NCBI GenBank assembly: GCA_002293125.1
Contig: DBCR01000076.1
Span: 1-12,593, forward strand
Source: Opitutia bacterium UBA953
Lineage (GTDB): Bacteria > Verrucomicrobiota > Verrucomicrobiia > Opitutales > UBA953
Reading direction: 5' to 3'
Length of the DNA stretch: 12,593 nucleotides
This document shows positions 1 to 6,886 of this stretch, in pieces. The notes below the pieces were generated by a model. That model did no database searches. It saw nothing but the letters and a program-made list of their open reading frames with translations, and was not told the origin of the DNA. Positions within the stretch are counted from its first letter, which is position 1, and each line of letters opens with the position of its first letter. The translations under genes were made by a program, and so were the position numbers.

Positions 1-348
1 CTTTTCTACCCGACCGCCATCGGCTGGCTGCCCGAAGAGAAGGCCGCCCTCGGCCACGCCCAGCATAACGCCTGGGAAACCGTCCAGCGCGGCCACGGCG
101 TCGCCAACGGTTGCTACGTCGCCGCGACCAACCGCGTCGGCACCGAAGGCCGCACCCAGTTCTGGGGCCAGAGCTTCGTCTCCGATCCGTACGGCGAGAT
201 CGTCGCCCGCGCCTCGATCGAGCAGGAGGAGATCCTCCTCGCCGATTGCGACCTCGTGAAGCAGCGCGAATTCCGCCGCATCTGGCCGTTCTTCCGCGAC
301 CGCCGCATCGACGCCTACGGCGACCTGACGCGCCGTCTGCGCGACTGA
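1..348 (+). CDS. aguB: N-carbamoylputrescine amidase, C-terminal part (5' end outside window)
   Basis: This is the last 115 residues of a nitrilase-superfamily amidase that hydrolyses N-carbamoylputrescine to putrescine, CO2 and ammonia in the cytoplasm. The visible part starts at LFYPTAIGW, a segment that in this family follows shortly after the catalytic Cys. The catalytic Glu, Lys and Cys therefore lie upstream of the window. Family features that remain are ATNRVG, FWGQSFVSDPYGEI and the ending WPFFRDRRIDAYGDL, which is characteristic of the AguB branch rather than generic nitrilases. The stop lies 8 bp before aguA, the enzyme that makes its substrate, so the two genes very likely form one operon. 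Assignment is strong from the tail motif and the neighbour; nothing can be said about the start or promoter. Confidence 0.93.
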   Translation, partial: LFYPTAIGWLPEEKAALGHAQHNAWETVQRGHGVANGCYVAATNRVGTEGRTQFWGQSFVSDPYGEIVARASIEQEEILLADCDLVKQREFRRIWPFFRDRRIDAYGDLTRRLRD

Positions 349-356
349 CCTTCCGC

Positions 357-1385
357 ATGTCCACGCCTCGCTCCCTCGGATTCCGCATGCCCGCGGAATG
401 GGAACCCCAGTCCGCCACGTGGCTGTCCTGGCCGTCGAATACCGCGCTCTGGCCCGGCCACTACGGCCTGATCCCCGCGAAGTTCGCGGAGTTCGCCGCC
501 GCGATCTCTAAGTTCCAGCCGGTGAAGATCAACGCCGCCGGCAAGCTGCGCGCCGAAGCCGAACGCGAGCTCAAGGCCGCCAAGGCCGACCTTTCCGTCA
601 TCGAACTGACCGATATCGCCACCGACGACGTCTGGTGCCGCGACCACGGCCCGATCTTCGTGAAGAACGACCAGACCAAGGAGCTCGCGCTCACCGACTG
701 GGAATTCCACGGCTGGGGCGGCAAATTCGAGGCCTCGCTCGACAACCAAGTCCCCGGCAAGGTCGCCGCCCGCCTTGGCGTGAAGAAGTTCAGCTATCCC
801 TTCGAGCTCGAAGGCGGAGGCATCGAGGTCTCCGGCGACGGCCTGCTCCTCACCACCGAGGCCGTGCAGAATAATCCGAACCGCGCCGAAGGCCGCGACG
901 ACGCCGCGTTCCACGCCGCCATCCGCGACGGCCTCGCGATCGACGAACTCCTTTGGATCGGCGAAGGACTGGCCAACGACGACACCGACGGCCACATCGA
1001 CAACCTCGCCCGCTTCATCGCGCCGCGCACGATCCTTGCCGTGAGCGAAGCCGACAAAGCCTCGCCGAACTGCGCGCCCATGCAGGAGAACCTCAAGCGC
1101 CTGCGCGAGATGCGCCCGCGCGGCCAGCGACTCGACATCATCGAGCTCCCGCTCCCCAAGTCCATCCGCCTCGCCGGACGCGACCTGCCGCCGAGCCACG
1201 CGAACTTCCTGATCGTGAACGGCGGCGTCCTCGTGCCGCTCTATGGCCAGGATTCCGACAAGATCGCCATGGGCATCATCGGAGACTGCTTCCCGGGTCG
1301 GAAGATCGTGGGCATCGATTGTCGCCTGCTGCTGATCGAAGGCGGTGCGTTGCATTGCCTCAGCCAGCAGCAGCCGGCGGGTTAG
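357..1385 (+). CDS. aguA: Agmatine deiminase
   Basis: A 342-aa protein that deiminates agmatine to N-carbamoylputrescine, the substrate of the upstream aguB product. It is a member of the peptidylarginine-deiminase-like (PAD_porph) family. Visible motifs in order: PAEWEPQSATWLSWP (about 11-25), WCRDHGP (93-99), EGGGIEV (152-158), DDTDGHIDN (208-216) with the catalytic His213, and a C-terminal GGALHC in which Cys334 is the expected nucleophile. The length is normal for the family. I chose ATG 357, 8 nt after the aguB stop. ATG 387 (MPAEWEP) is an equally plausible start because family members often begin there, and neither has a Shine-Dalgarno motif. The reading frame is open upstream to 111, but that stretch overlaps aguB and is not coding here. 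The gene ends just before a large inverted repeat. Confidence 0.95.
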   Translation: MSTPRSLGFRMPAEWEPQSATWLSWPSNTALWPGHYGLIPAKFAEFAAAISKFQPVKINAAGKLRAEAERELKAAKADLSVIELTDIATDDVWCRDHGPIFVKNDQTKELALTDWEFHGWGGKFEASLDNQVPGKVAARLGVKKFSYPFELEGGGIEVSGDGLLLTTEAVQNNPNRAEGRDDAAFHAAIRDGLAIDELLWIGEGLANDDTDGHIDNLARFIAPRTILAVSEADKASPNCAPMQENLKRLREMRPRGQRLDIIELPLPKSIRLAGRDLPPSHANFLIVNGGVLVPLYGQDSDKIAMGIIGDCFPGRKIVGIDCRLLLIEGGALHCLSQQQPAG

Positions 1386-1391
1386 AGTCTG

Positions 1392-1475
1392 GAGTATAGA
1401 GTATGGAGGATTGAAAGGGGCGGCGGTCAGTAGATGCGCCGACCCCCTATACTCGATACTCCATACTCGATACTC
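1392..1475. repeat. Imperfect inverted repeat of GAGTATN heptamers between convergent genes
   Basis: The left arm (1392-1425) reads GAGTATA, GAGTATG, then a degenerate GAGGATTG, AAAGGGG and CGGCG. The right arm, read on the minus strand from 1475 to 1437, is four exact GAGTATN heptamers (C, G, C, A at the variable position) followed by GGGGG and TCGGCG. The outer 17 nt of the arms pair at 16 positions, and the inner G/C-rich parts can also pair around a loop of about 11 nt (1426-1436). It lies between the aguA stop and the stop of the small minus-strand gene, whose TAG begins the next base. It could act as a bidirectional transcription end or mRNA-stabilising hairpin, although no U-run follows on either strand. 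It also resembles a dispersed REP-like element. Function is inferred only. Confidence 0.75.
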
Positions 1476-1618
1476 TACTTCTTCAGTTTCGTCGCGCAGC
1501 CACAGTCCCCCGCGCAGCCGCCTTCCTTGCGACGGCGGGCGGCGGCGAGCCAGCGGCGGATCAGCCAACCGGCGGCGACTCCTATGATAGCCCCGACGAT
1601 GACAGCTTCGAAGTTCAT
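1475..1618 (-). CDS. FeoB-associated Cys-rich membrane protein
   Basis: A 47-aa protein too short for most gene callers. It has one hydrophobic helix (about residues 4-23, EAVIVGAIIGVAAGWLI), a basic stretch RRWLAAARRRK, then a Cys/Gly tail CAGDCGC with Cys35, Cys39 and Cys41, and a Lys-rich end. This matches the architecture of the small FeoB-associated Cys-rich family encoded beside feoB in many bacteria. Its role is not settled; the cysteines may bind iron or an Fe-S cluster on the cytoplasmic side of the transporter. Its ATG overlaps the feoB TGA in ATGA (1615-1618), so translation is probably coupled to FeoB. The stop codon touches the edge of the inverted repeat. The start is decided by this overlap, since no ribosome-binding motif is visible. 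Confidence 0.82.
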   Translation of the reverse strand: MNFEAVIVGAIIGVAAGWLIRRWLAAARRRKEGGCAGDCGCATKLKK

Positions 1619-3768
1619 GTGAGGCGGATGACGACCTGATAGACGGCCGTCCCGGCGAGCCAGGCGAGCGCCGTCATGTACACAAATGATCCCGCCGCCC
1701 ACTTCCAACCGCCGGTCTCTTGAGCGAGCGTCGCAATCGTCGGGCCACACTGCGAGCAGAGGGCGAAGAAGACCATCAGCGCGAGCACCGCGGCAAGGGA
1801 GAAGATCGGGGTGCCGGCGCGCGGGCCCTCGGACCACTTGGCGTCCTGCATGGCCTGGCGGAGATGCTGGCTGTCGGCCTCGGCGCCTTCGCCGACGGAG
1901 TACGTCACGCCCAGCGTCGAGACGATGACCTCGCGCGCGGGGAAGCTCGCGAGCACCCCGACGGTGATCTTCCAGTCGAAGCCGAGCGGATCAAAGATCG
2001 GCTGCACCGCCTTGCCGAAGCGGCCCATGTAGGACTGTTCAACATAGGCCGCCTGGAGCTTGGACTTCACCACCTCTTCAGTGGCCGAAGGATTCGCCGC
2101 CTTGATACGCTCGGCGACGGACGCGTCGCGCGGGAAATAGGAAAGCGCCCACACGATGATCGTGATGGCGAAGATGACCGTGCCGGCCTTCGAGACGAAT
2201 TCGGCGGCGTTCTGCCACATGCGCCAAATGACATCGCGCGGCTTGGGCATCTGGTAGCGCGGCAGCTCGAGGACGAAGGGCTGCGGCTTCACCTTGAGGA
2301 CGAGGCGGGTGAGCACGAAGGCGGTCGGGACGGCGAAGAGCAGGCCGACACAGTGCATGCCGATCATCACGACGGATTGCCAGCCCGCGCCATAGGTCGG
2401 ACCGATGAAGGCGGCGCACATCAGCGCATAGACCGGGAAGCGCGCCGAGCAGCTCATGAACGGCACGACGAACGCGGTCGCGAGCCGGGCCTTGGGGTCT
2501 TCAATCGTGCGGGTGGAAAGCAGGCTCGGGATCGCGCAGGCGAAACCGGAGAGCAACGGCACGAAGCTCTTCCCATTGAGGCCGCACCAGCTAAAGAGGC
2601 GGTCCATGATGAACGCGGCGCGCGCCATGTAGCCGCTGTCTTCGAGGATCCCGATGAAAAGGAAGAGGATGAGGATCTGCGGCAGGAACACCAGGAACGC
2701 GCCGACGCCGCCGATGATGCCATCCGCCAGCAGGCTTTGGAGCATGGGATACGCGTCCAAGGGGGGGGCAACGATGGTCTTCGTCCAGTCCACGCCAGCC
2801 TGAATCCATTCCATGGGGAACTTCGCCAGCCAGAAGACGGAGCCGAAGAAACCGAGCATGATCCCGAGGAACAGCACGGGCCCAAGGAAGCGATGCAGGA
2901 GCAGGCGGTCGACGGCGGCGCTGCGGCCGGCCTTACCAGCGCCTTCGGTCACCACGCCTTCGAGGATGAGGCGGAGGTGCGCATAGTGCACAAGCGGCTC
3001 GGCGGCCATCGGGTTGTAGCCGGAATTGCGGACGCGATCGCGTGCGGTGCGTAAGGTCTTTTCCCGCTGGGCGAGGGTCCACCCGAGCCGGTCGGCGGTG
3101 GACGGATTCGTATCGAAGAGAAGTCGCTGCGCTTCGGCTTCCGAAATCGGCTTGCCCGTGTCGGCGGCGGCGACCGTCGCGACATCAGCGAGGGCGGCGG
3201 CGATATTGGTCGGCCAGGTGACGCGCTTCATCTGCGTCTGCTGGGCGATGGCGCGGGCGATGGCACGGCGGACATCGAGGATGCCTTCGCCTTTCCAAGC
3301 GGACGACAGCACGACCGGCACGCCGCCGAGGCGACGGGAAAGCAGCTCGGTGTCGATGCGGAGGCCTTGCTCCTTGGCGACGTCGGCCTGGTTGAGGACG
3401 ATGACCACCGGACGGCCGAGCTCGGCGACCTGTGAGGCAAGGAAGAGATTGCGGAGCAGGTTCGTGGAATCGACGACGAGCACCACGGCGTCCGGACGGC
3501 GATCGCCGGCGATGTTGCCCGACAGCGCATCGATGACGACTTGCTCATCGGGAGAGGCCGCCGCGAGCGAGTAGAGTCCCGGGAGATCGACGAGCTCGAC
3601 CTTCTGCCCGTCGCCGAGGTCGCACGTGCCCGACTTGCGGGCGACGGTGACGCCGGGGTAATTGCCGACGCGCTGACGCAAGCCCGTCAGAGCGTTGAAG
3701 AGGGTCGACTTGCCGGTGTTGGGGTTACCGACGAGCGCGACCAATAGGCCTGCATCGGGAGTGCTCAC
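1615..3768 (-). CDS. feoB: Ferrous iron transport protein B (GTPase-coupled membrane permease)
   Basis: A 717-aa inner-membrane Fe(II) transporter. The N-terminal G domain shows G1 GNPNTGKS (14-21), the conserved GNYPGVTV region around the G2 Thr41, G3 DLPG (61-64), G4 NQAD (126-129, Gln in place of the usual Lys or Met) and a G5-like SSAWKGEG (155-162). A helical linker follows, then the membrane domain from about residue 295 with the hallmark segments LPQILILFLFIGILEDSGYM, SGFACAIPSLLSTRTIEDP and MSCSARFPVYAL. The C-terminal region keeps FPAREVIVSTLG. The length is near the family norm and the frame is intact. The GTG start (3768-3766) overlaps the feoA TGA as GTGA, implying translational coupling. 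A run of eight C on the coding strand (plus 2761-2768) encodes the APP of IVAPPLDAY. Confidence 0.97.
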   Translation of the reverse strand: MSTPDAGLLVALVGNPNTGKSTLFNALTGLRQRVGNYPGVTVARKSGTCDLGDGQKVELVDLPGLYSLAAASPDEQVVIDALSGNIAGDRRPDAVVLVVDSTNLLRNLFLASQVAELGRPVVIVLNQADVAKEQGLRIDTELLSRRLGGVPVVLSSAWKGEGILDVRRAIARAIAQQTQMKRVTWPTNIAAALADVATVAAADTGKPISEAEAQRLLFDTNPSTADRLGWTLAQREKTLRTARDRVRNSGYNPMAAEPLVHYAHLRLILEGVVTEGAGKAGRSAAVDRLLLHRFLGPVLFLGIMLGFFGSVFWLAKFPMEWIQAGVDWTKTIVAPPLDAYPMLQSLLADGIIGGVGAFLVFLPQILILFLFIGILEDSGYMARAAFIMDRLFSWCGLNGKSFVPLLSGFACAIPSLLSTRTIEDPKARLATAFVVPFMSCSARFPVYALMCAAFIGPTYGAGWQSVVMIGMHCVGLLFAVPTAFVLTRLVLKVKPQPFVLELPRYQMPKPRDVIWRMWQNAAEFVSKAGTVIFAITIIVWALSYFPRDASVAERIKAANPSATEEVVKSKLQAAYVEQSYMGRFGKAVQPIFDPLGFDWKITVGVLASFPAREVIVSTLGVTYSVGEGAEADSQHLRQAMQDAKWSEGPRAGTPIFSLAAVLALMVFFALCSQCGPTIATLAQETGGWKWAAGSFVYMTALAWLAGTAVYQVVIRLT

Positions 3769-4025
3769 GGCTGGCGTGGTCGCTGGATGGGACAGTCGGC
3801 GGCGACGTCGACGATCAGGTTCTCGGCTTCGGCAAGTCGCAGGCTGACGACCTGCCCACCGAACTCGATAGCGAGCGGGTCGCCGAGCGGCGCCTTCCGG
3901 ATGAGCTTCAGGACCATGCCGGGGAGCAATCCCAAGGCCATCAGACGCTGATCCACTCCCCGCTCAGGGTTGAGCGAGGCCAGCTTGCCGAATTGGCCGG
4001 GCAGAAGTTGGGAAAGCGGAGTCAC
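3765..4025 (-). CDS. feoA: Ferrous iron transport protein A (SH3-like)
   Basis: An 86-aa small cytoplasmic protein of the FeoA family, an SH3-like beta-barrel thought to regulate or assist FeoB. It shows the family pattern of a GVDQRLMALGLLPGMVLKLIRKAPLGDPLAIEF-type core, that is, a central LGL-PG turn followed by GDP, then the closing strand with LRLAEAENLIVDV. It is first in the operon: its TGA overlaps the feoB GTG start. The start is a GTG at 4025-4023 (GTG ACT CCG), lying only 5 nt from the Fur-like palindrome. No Shine-Dalgarno sequence is present (TCAATTAGA precedes the GTG), and if the proposed promoter is right the 5' leader would be only about 15 nt. Confidence 0.93.
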   Translation of the reverse strand: MTPLSQLLPGQFGKLASLNPERGVDQRLMALGLLPGMVLKLIRKAPLGDPLAIEFGGQVVSLRLAEAENLIVDVAADCPIQRPRQP

Positions 4026-4030
4026 TCTAA

Positions 4031-4047
4031 TTGAGAATGAGTCTCAA
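4031..4047. promoter_or_regulatory. Candidate Fur box upstream of feoA
   Basis: TTGAGAATGAGTCTCAA is a 17-bp palindrome with perfect 6-bp arms (TTGAGA/TCTCAA) and a 5-bp centre. Its TGAGAATN core resembles the 7-1-7 Fur consensus TGATAATNATTATCA. It covers the predicted feoA transcription start, where iron-loaded Fur would block RNA polymerase. No other such site is needed to explain the operon. Because feoA and the peptide transporter diverge from this 123-bp region, an effect on the transporter is possible but the site is about 100 bp from its start. Assignment rests on the palindrome and the target genes. Confidence 0.75.
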
Positions 4048-4074
4048 AACTAGCCCTCGGGCCCCCTTTGTCAA
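4047..4074 (-). promoter_or_regulatory. Predicted feoAB promoter
   Basis: On the minus strand a perfect -35 hexamer TTGACA (4074-4069) is followed after 16 nt by TAGTTT (4052-4047), a weak -10 matching TATAAT at three positions. The predicted start would fall near 4040, inside the Fur-like palindrome, which fits iron repression. The -10 is poor, so the exact start is uncertain. Confidence 0.45.
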
Positions 4075-4148
4075 CGCCGACCCGCCTGTCAGCCTGGATT
4101 GCATTACCGGCTCCCCCTCCCCTATTTCCCCGCTTATAACCCCTTCTG

Positions 4149-5663
4149 ATGCACGCACTGACCCCAGACGTCGAAACGCCGGCCAAGCACACCGAGCGCG
4201 ACCATGGGGGCATGGCCGGCCACCCCCGAGGGTTGAGCATGCTTTTCTACGCCGAGATGTGGGAGCGGTTCTCCTACTACGGCATGCGGGCGATCCTCCT
4301 GCTGTTCATGATCGCGCCTCTGGCGATGGGCGGAATGGGGATGGACCAGAAAGAAGCCGCGCAGATCTACGGTAACTACACCATGGCGAGCTACATGGTA
4401 TGCATCCTAGGGGGCTACCTCGCGGATAATTTCATCGGGGCGCGCCGCGCAGTCCTCATCGGCGGACTCATCATCACCGCCGGCCACTTCTGCCTGGCGT
4501 TCGCCTCCGTGCCGACGTTCTACACCGGCCTCATCCTCGTCGCGCTGGGCACGGGCCTGCTCAAGCCGAGCATCAGCACGCTCGTCGGCGGACTCTACTC
4601 GCATGGCGACACGCGGCGCGACGCCGGCTTTTCGCTCTTCTACATGGGTATCAACCTCGGCGCGTTCGCCGCGCCGCTGGTCGTCGGCTGGCTTGCGCAG
4701 GGCGAACAGTTCAAGGCGCTGCTCACTGGCTGGGGTCTTGACCCGACGCATAGCTGGCACTGGGGCTTCGGCGCGGCGGGGATCGGCATGACCATCGGTA
4801 TGATCGTCTACCTGCGCCACTGGCATTGGCTCGCGCACATCGGTCATCCGCCGGAAGCAGACACTCCGCGCCCGTGGGGTAAGCTCGTACTGGTTGCGGT
4901 GGGCACGGCCGCGATGCTCGGCGTGATGATCGCGTCAGACCATGTCGCCTGGATCAATCCCATCGTCTTCGCGCTCCCGTTCGTCGGCGTGATCTGGTTC
5001 GGCGTCGTGAAACGGGATATAGATAGCCGCCGTATCGCGGCGATCCTCGTCTTCTTCATCTGCGCGATCCTCTTCTGGGCGGTCTTTGAACAAGCCGGCT
5101 CCTCGCTCACGCTGTTCGCGGATGAACTCACGCGCAACGAACTGTTCGGGCGCGCATTTCCATCCTCCTGGTTCCAGTCCGTGAACTCGCTCTTCATCCT
5201 CGCGCTCGCGCCGCTGTTCGCGTGGCTCTGGGTCCGCCTGCGGGAGCGTCAGCCTTCGATCCCCATGAAGTTCGTCTGGGGCCTCGTGTTCCTCGGGCTC
5301 TCGTTCGCCCTCCTCGTCCCCGCCGCGCAGCTCACCGCCGCCGGCAAAGTGAGCCCATGGTGGCTGATCGGTGTCTACTTCCTCCAGACCATCGGCGAAC
5401 TCTGCCTCAGTCCCGTCGGCCTGAGCGCGATGACCAAGCTAGCCCCCGCGAAGCTCGCCGGGCTTGTGATGGGCATCTGGTTCCTCGGCACCGCCCTCGG
5501 TAACAAGCTCGCAGGGTCGATCGCGGCCGAGTTCAACGCCAAGGACCCGCAAGCCCTCGCGCACTTCTTCTGGCAGCAGGCGCTGCTCGTGGGCGGCATG
5601 ACGGTCCTATTACTGGTGCTCGTGCCTTGGGTGCGCCGCCTGACCGGCGAGACTCCGCGCTGA
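4149..5663 (+). CDS. POT/PTR-family proton-coupled oligopeptide transporter
   Basis: A 504-aa inner-membrane symporter that imports di- and tripeptides with protons. The signature ExxERFSYYG is at 36-45 (Glu36, Glu39, Arg40). The first PTR2 segment follows (GGYLADNFIGARRAVLIGG, 88-106), with Lys139 in GTGLLKPS of TM4 and FYMGINLG (164-171) as the second signature. Glu314 (AVFEQAGSSL) lies in the TM7 region and Glu417 (IGELCLSP) in the TM10 region. These are the proton- and peptide-coupling positions of bacterial PepT proteins, so it should be functional. The specific substrate cannot be read from sequence. The start is ATG 4149; ATG 4212 (MAGHPRGLS), 36 nt before the code for the first membrane motif, is a reasonable alternative. 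A lone TATAAC (4135-4140) could be a -10, but no well-spaced -35 is visible. Confidence 0.94.
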   Translation: MHALTPDVETPAKHTERDHGGMAGHPRGLSMLFYAEMWERFSYYGMRAILLLFMIAPLAMGGMGMDQKEAAQIYGNYTMASYMVCILGGYLADNFIGARRAVLIGGLIITAGHFCLAFASVPTFYTGLILVALGTGLLKPSISTLVGGLYSHGDTRRDAGFSLFYMGINLGAFAAPLVVGWLAQGEQFKALLTGWGLDPTHSWHWGFGAAGIGMTIGMIVYLRHWHWLAHIGHPPEADTPRPWGKLVLVAVGTAAMLGVMIASDHVAWINPIVFALPFVGVIWFGVVKRDIDSRRIAAILVFFICAILFWAVFEQAGSSLTLFADELTRNELFGRAFPSSWFQSVNSLFILALAPLFAWLWVRLRERQPSIPMKFVWGLVFLGLSFALLVPAAQLTAAGKVSPWWLIGVYFLQTIGELCLSPVGLSAMTKLAPAKLAGLVMGIWFLGTALGNKLAGSIAAEFNAKDPQALAHFFWQQALLVGGMTVLLLVLVPWVRRLTGETPR

Positions 5664-5664
5664 G

Positions 5665-6111
5665 ATGGCCGTCGACATTAAGAAGGTGAACGAGCGCTGG
5701 GCGAAGTGGTCGCTCGGCGTCTTTGTTGGTCTCCTCTGGATCGGACACCTCTGGTCCGCCTGCTGGTTCGTGACGCATCATGAGGTGGTCCAGGCGGAGG
5801 TCCTCGAGCGGCATGATCACCTGTTCCCCAGTCGGCGGCACGGCTGGAATTGCTTGGTGGTCACCTATGTCGACGTCGACGGAAAGCCCGCCCGTCGTCG
5901 CATCGAATGGCGGGCGACCTGGGCGCCGAAGACGCCGACCATCCAGCTGTGGCGCGGGACCTCCGGCCTCATCGGACCAGCGAGCTACGTCGAAGCCTTC
6001 TGGGTCGAAGCCTGGGCCCTGTACCTTCTGGGGTCCATCACGGCGCTGATCGGCGGCGCCATCGCTTACTACCGCGCGAAGACCTGGTGGCTCCGCGGAA
6101 AGAAACGCTGA
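5665..6111 (+). CDS. Small two-helix membrane protein, DUF3592-like layout
   Basis: I do not recognise a characterised function. The 148-aa product has a basic N terminus, a first hydrophobic helix (about 16-36, LGVFVGLLWIGHLW), a soluble beta-rich middle (about 40-105, including AEVLERHDH, CLVVTYVDVDGKPARRRIEW and LWRGTSG), a second helix (about 112-135) and a strongly basic tail YRAKTWWLRGKKR. This helix-beta domain-helix arrangement, with the VTYVDVDGK strand pair, resembles DUF3592-type proteins, but the similarity is weak. It starts 1 nt after the peptide-transporter stop (TGA G ATG), so it is almost certainly co-transcribed and may be translationally coupled. A role linked to the transporter is only suggested by position. 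Its TGA is directly adjacent to the end of the convergent xth gene. Confidence 0.8.
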   Translation: MAVDIKKVNERWAKWSLGVFVGLLWIGHLWSACWFVTHHEVVQAEVLERHDHLFPSRRHGWNCLVVTYVDVDGKPARRRIEWRATWAPKTPTIQLWRGTSGLIGPASYVEAFWVEAWALYLLGSITALIGGAIAYYRAKTWWLRGKKR

Positions 6112-6879
6112 TCAGAGCTCAGCCTGCACGCGGACTGACACCGGACAGTGATCCGAACCCGTGACCTTGTCGTGGATGTCGGGCTGAGAATATTTCAGGC
6201 CGTCAGACGTCAGGCAGTAATCCAGGCGCCAGCCGATGTTGCGGGCGCGGATACCCGGGCGATAGGACCACCAGCTGTAGCGCTTTGCTAATTCGGGATG
6301 CTGCGCGCGGAACGTATCCGTGAAGCCGTGCTGAGAAAGGAGCTGGCTGAAAGATTCGCGCTCCTCGTCGGTGAAGCCCGCGTTGCGGCGGTTCGTGGAA
6401 GGATTAGCGAGGTCGATCTCGGCGTGCGCGACGTTGAGGTCGCCGCAGACCACGACCGGCTTCTGCTTGGCGAGACGCGCGAGGTATTTGCGGAAATCCG
6501 CGTCCCACTGAAGCCGGTAGCCGAGGCGCTCGAGTTCGCGCTGGGAATTAGGGACGTAGGCGCTGACGACGAAGAGCCCTTTGAATTCGGCCGTCACCAC
6601 GCGGCCTTCGGGCGGATGGTCGCCCGGGAAATCAGTGGCGACGGAGAGCGGCGCGGTCTTCGAGAGCACCGCGGTGCCGGAGTAGCCCTTCTTCTCCGCT
6701 TCGTGCCAGAACTGATGAGGATAGGCCAGGCCGAGCGCGGAAGCGACGGCGGTCTCACACTTCGTCTCCTGCAGGCAGAGCACATCCGGGTCAGCGGACG
6801 TGATGAAATCAGCAAGCCCCTTGCCGAGGGCGGAGCGAACGCCGTTGACGTTCCAGGAATAGATCTTCGCGTGACTCAC
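6112..6879 (-). CDS. xth: Exodeoxyribonuclease III / AP endonuclease
   Basis: A 255-aa member of the endonuclease/exonuclease/phosphatase superfamily, cleaving 5' of abasic sites and acting as a 3'-5' exonuclease in base-excision repair. Motifs in order: SWNVNGVRSA (Asn10), LQETK with metal-ligand Glu38, SAYVPNS with Tyr108, GDLNVAH with Asp147 and Asn149, the WWSYRPGIRARNIGWRLDY block with Asp220, and terminal GSDHCP with Asp243-His244. All catalytic residues are present and the length is typical. The start is a GTG (6879-6877), 7 nt after the stop of the upstream unknown gene; the ExoA/Xth forms usually begin just before this KIYSWNVNG. It is the last gene of a probable guaB operon. Its stop abuts the stop of the opposing gene with zero spacing. 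Confidence 0.95.
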   Translation of the reverse strand: MSHAKIYSWNVNGVRSALGKGLADFITSADPDVLCLQETKCETAVASALGLAYPHQFWHEAEKKGYSGTAVLSKTAPLSVATDFPGDHPPEGRVVTAEFKGLFVVSAYVPNSQRELERLGYRLQWDADFRKYLARLAKQKPVVVCGDLNVAHAEIDLANPSTNRRNAGFTDEERESFSQLLSQHGFTDTFRAQHPELAKRYSWWSYRPGIRARNIGWRLDYCLTSDGLKYSQPDIHDKVTGSDHCPVSVRVQAEL

Positions 6880-6886
6880 GGACGGA

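Noticed and set aside
1416..1475. Canonical Rho-independent terminator for aguA
   Set aside because: The hairpin is large and imperfect and no T-run follows in either direction, so I list it as an inverted repeat.
315..1568. Long minus-strand open frame opposite aguA
   Set aside because: It is antisense of a well-conserved gene and its start region reads through the heptamer repeat (WSIEYR-type translation), which is not protein-like.
1720..3054. Long plus-strand open frame (444 codons) opposite feoB
   Set aside because: It has a composition of Arg, Glu, Asp and Gly runs typical of antisense of a GC-rich gene, no recognisable motif, and lies wholly inside an intact feoB.
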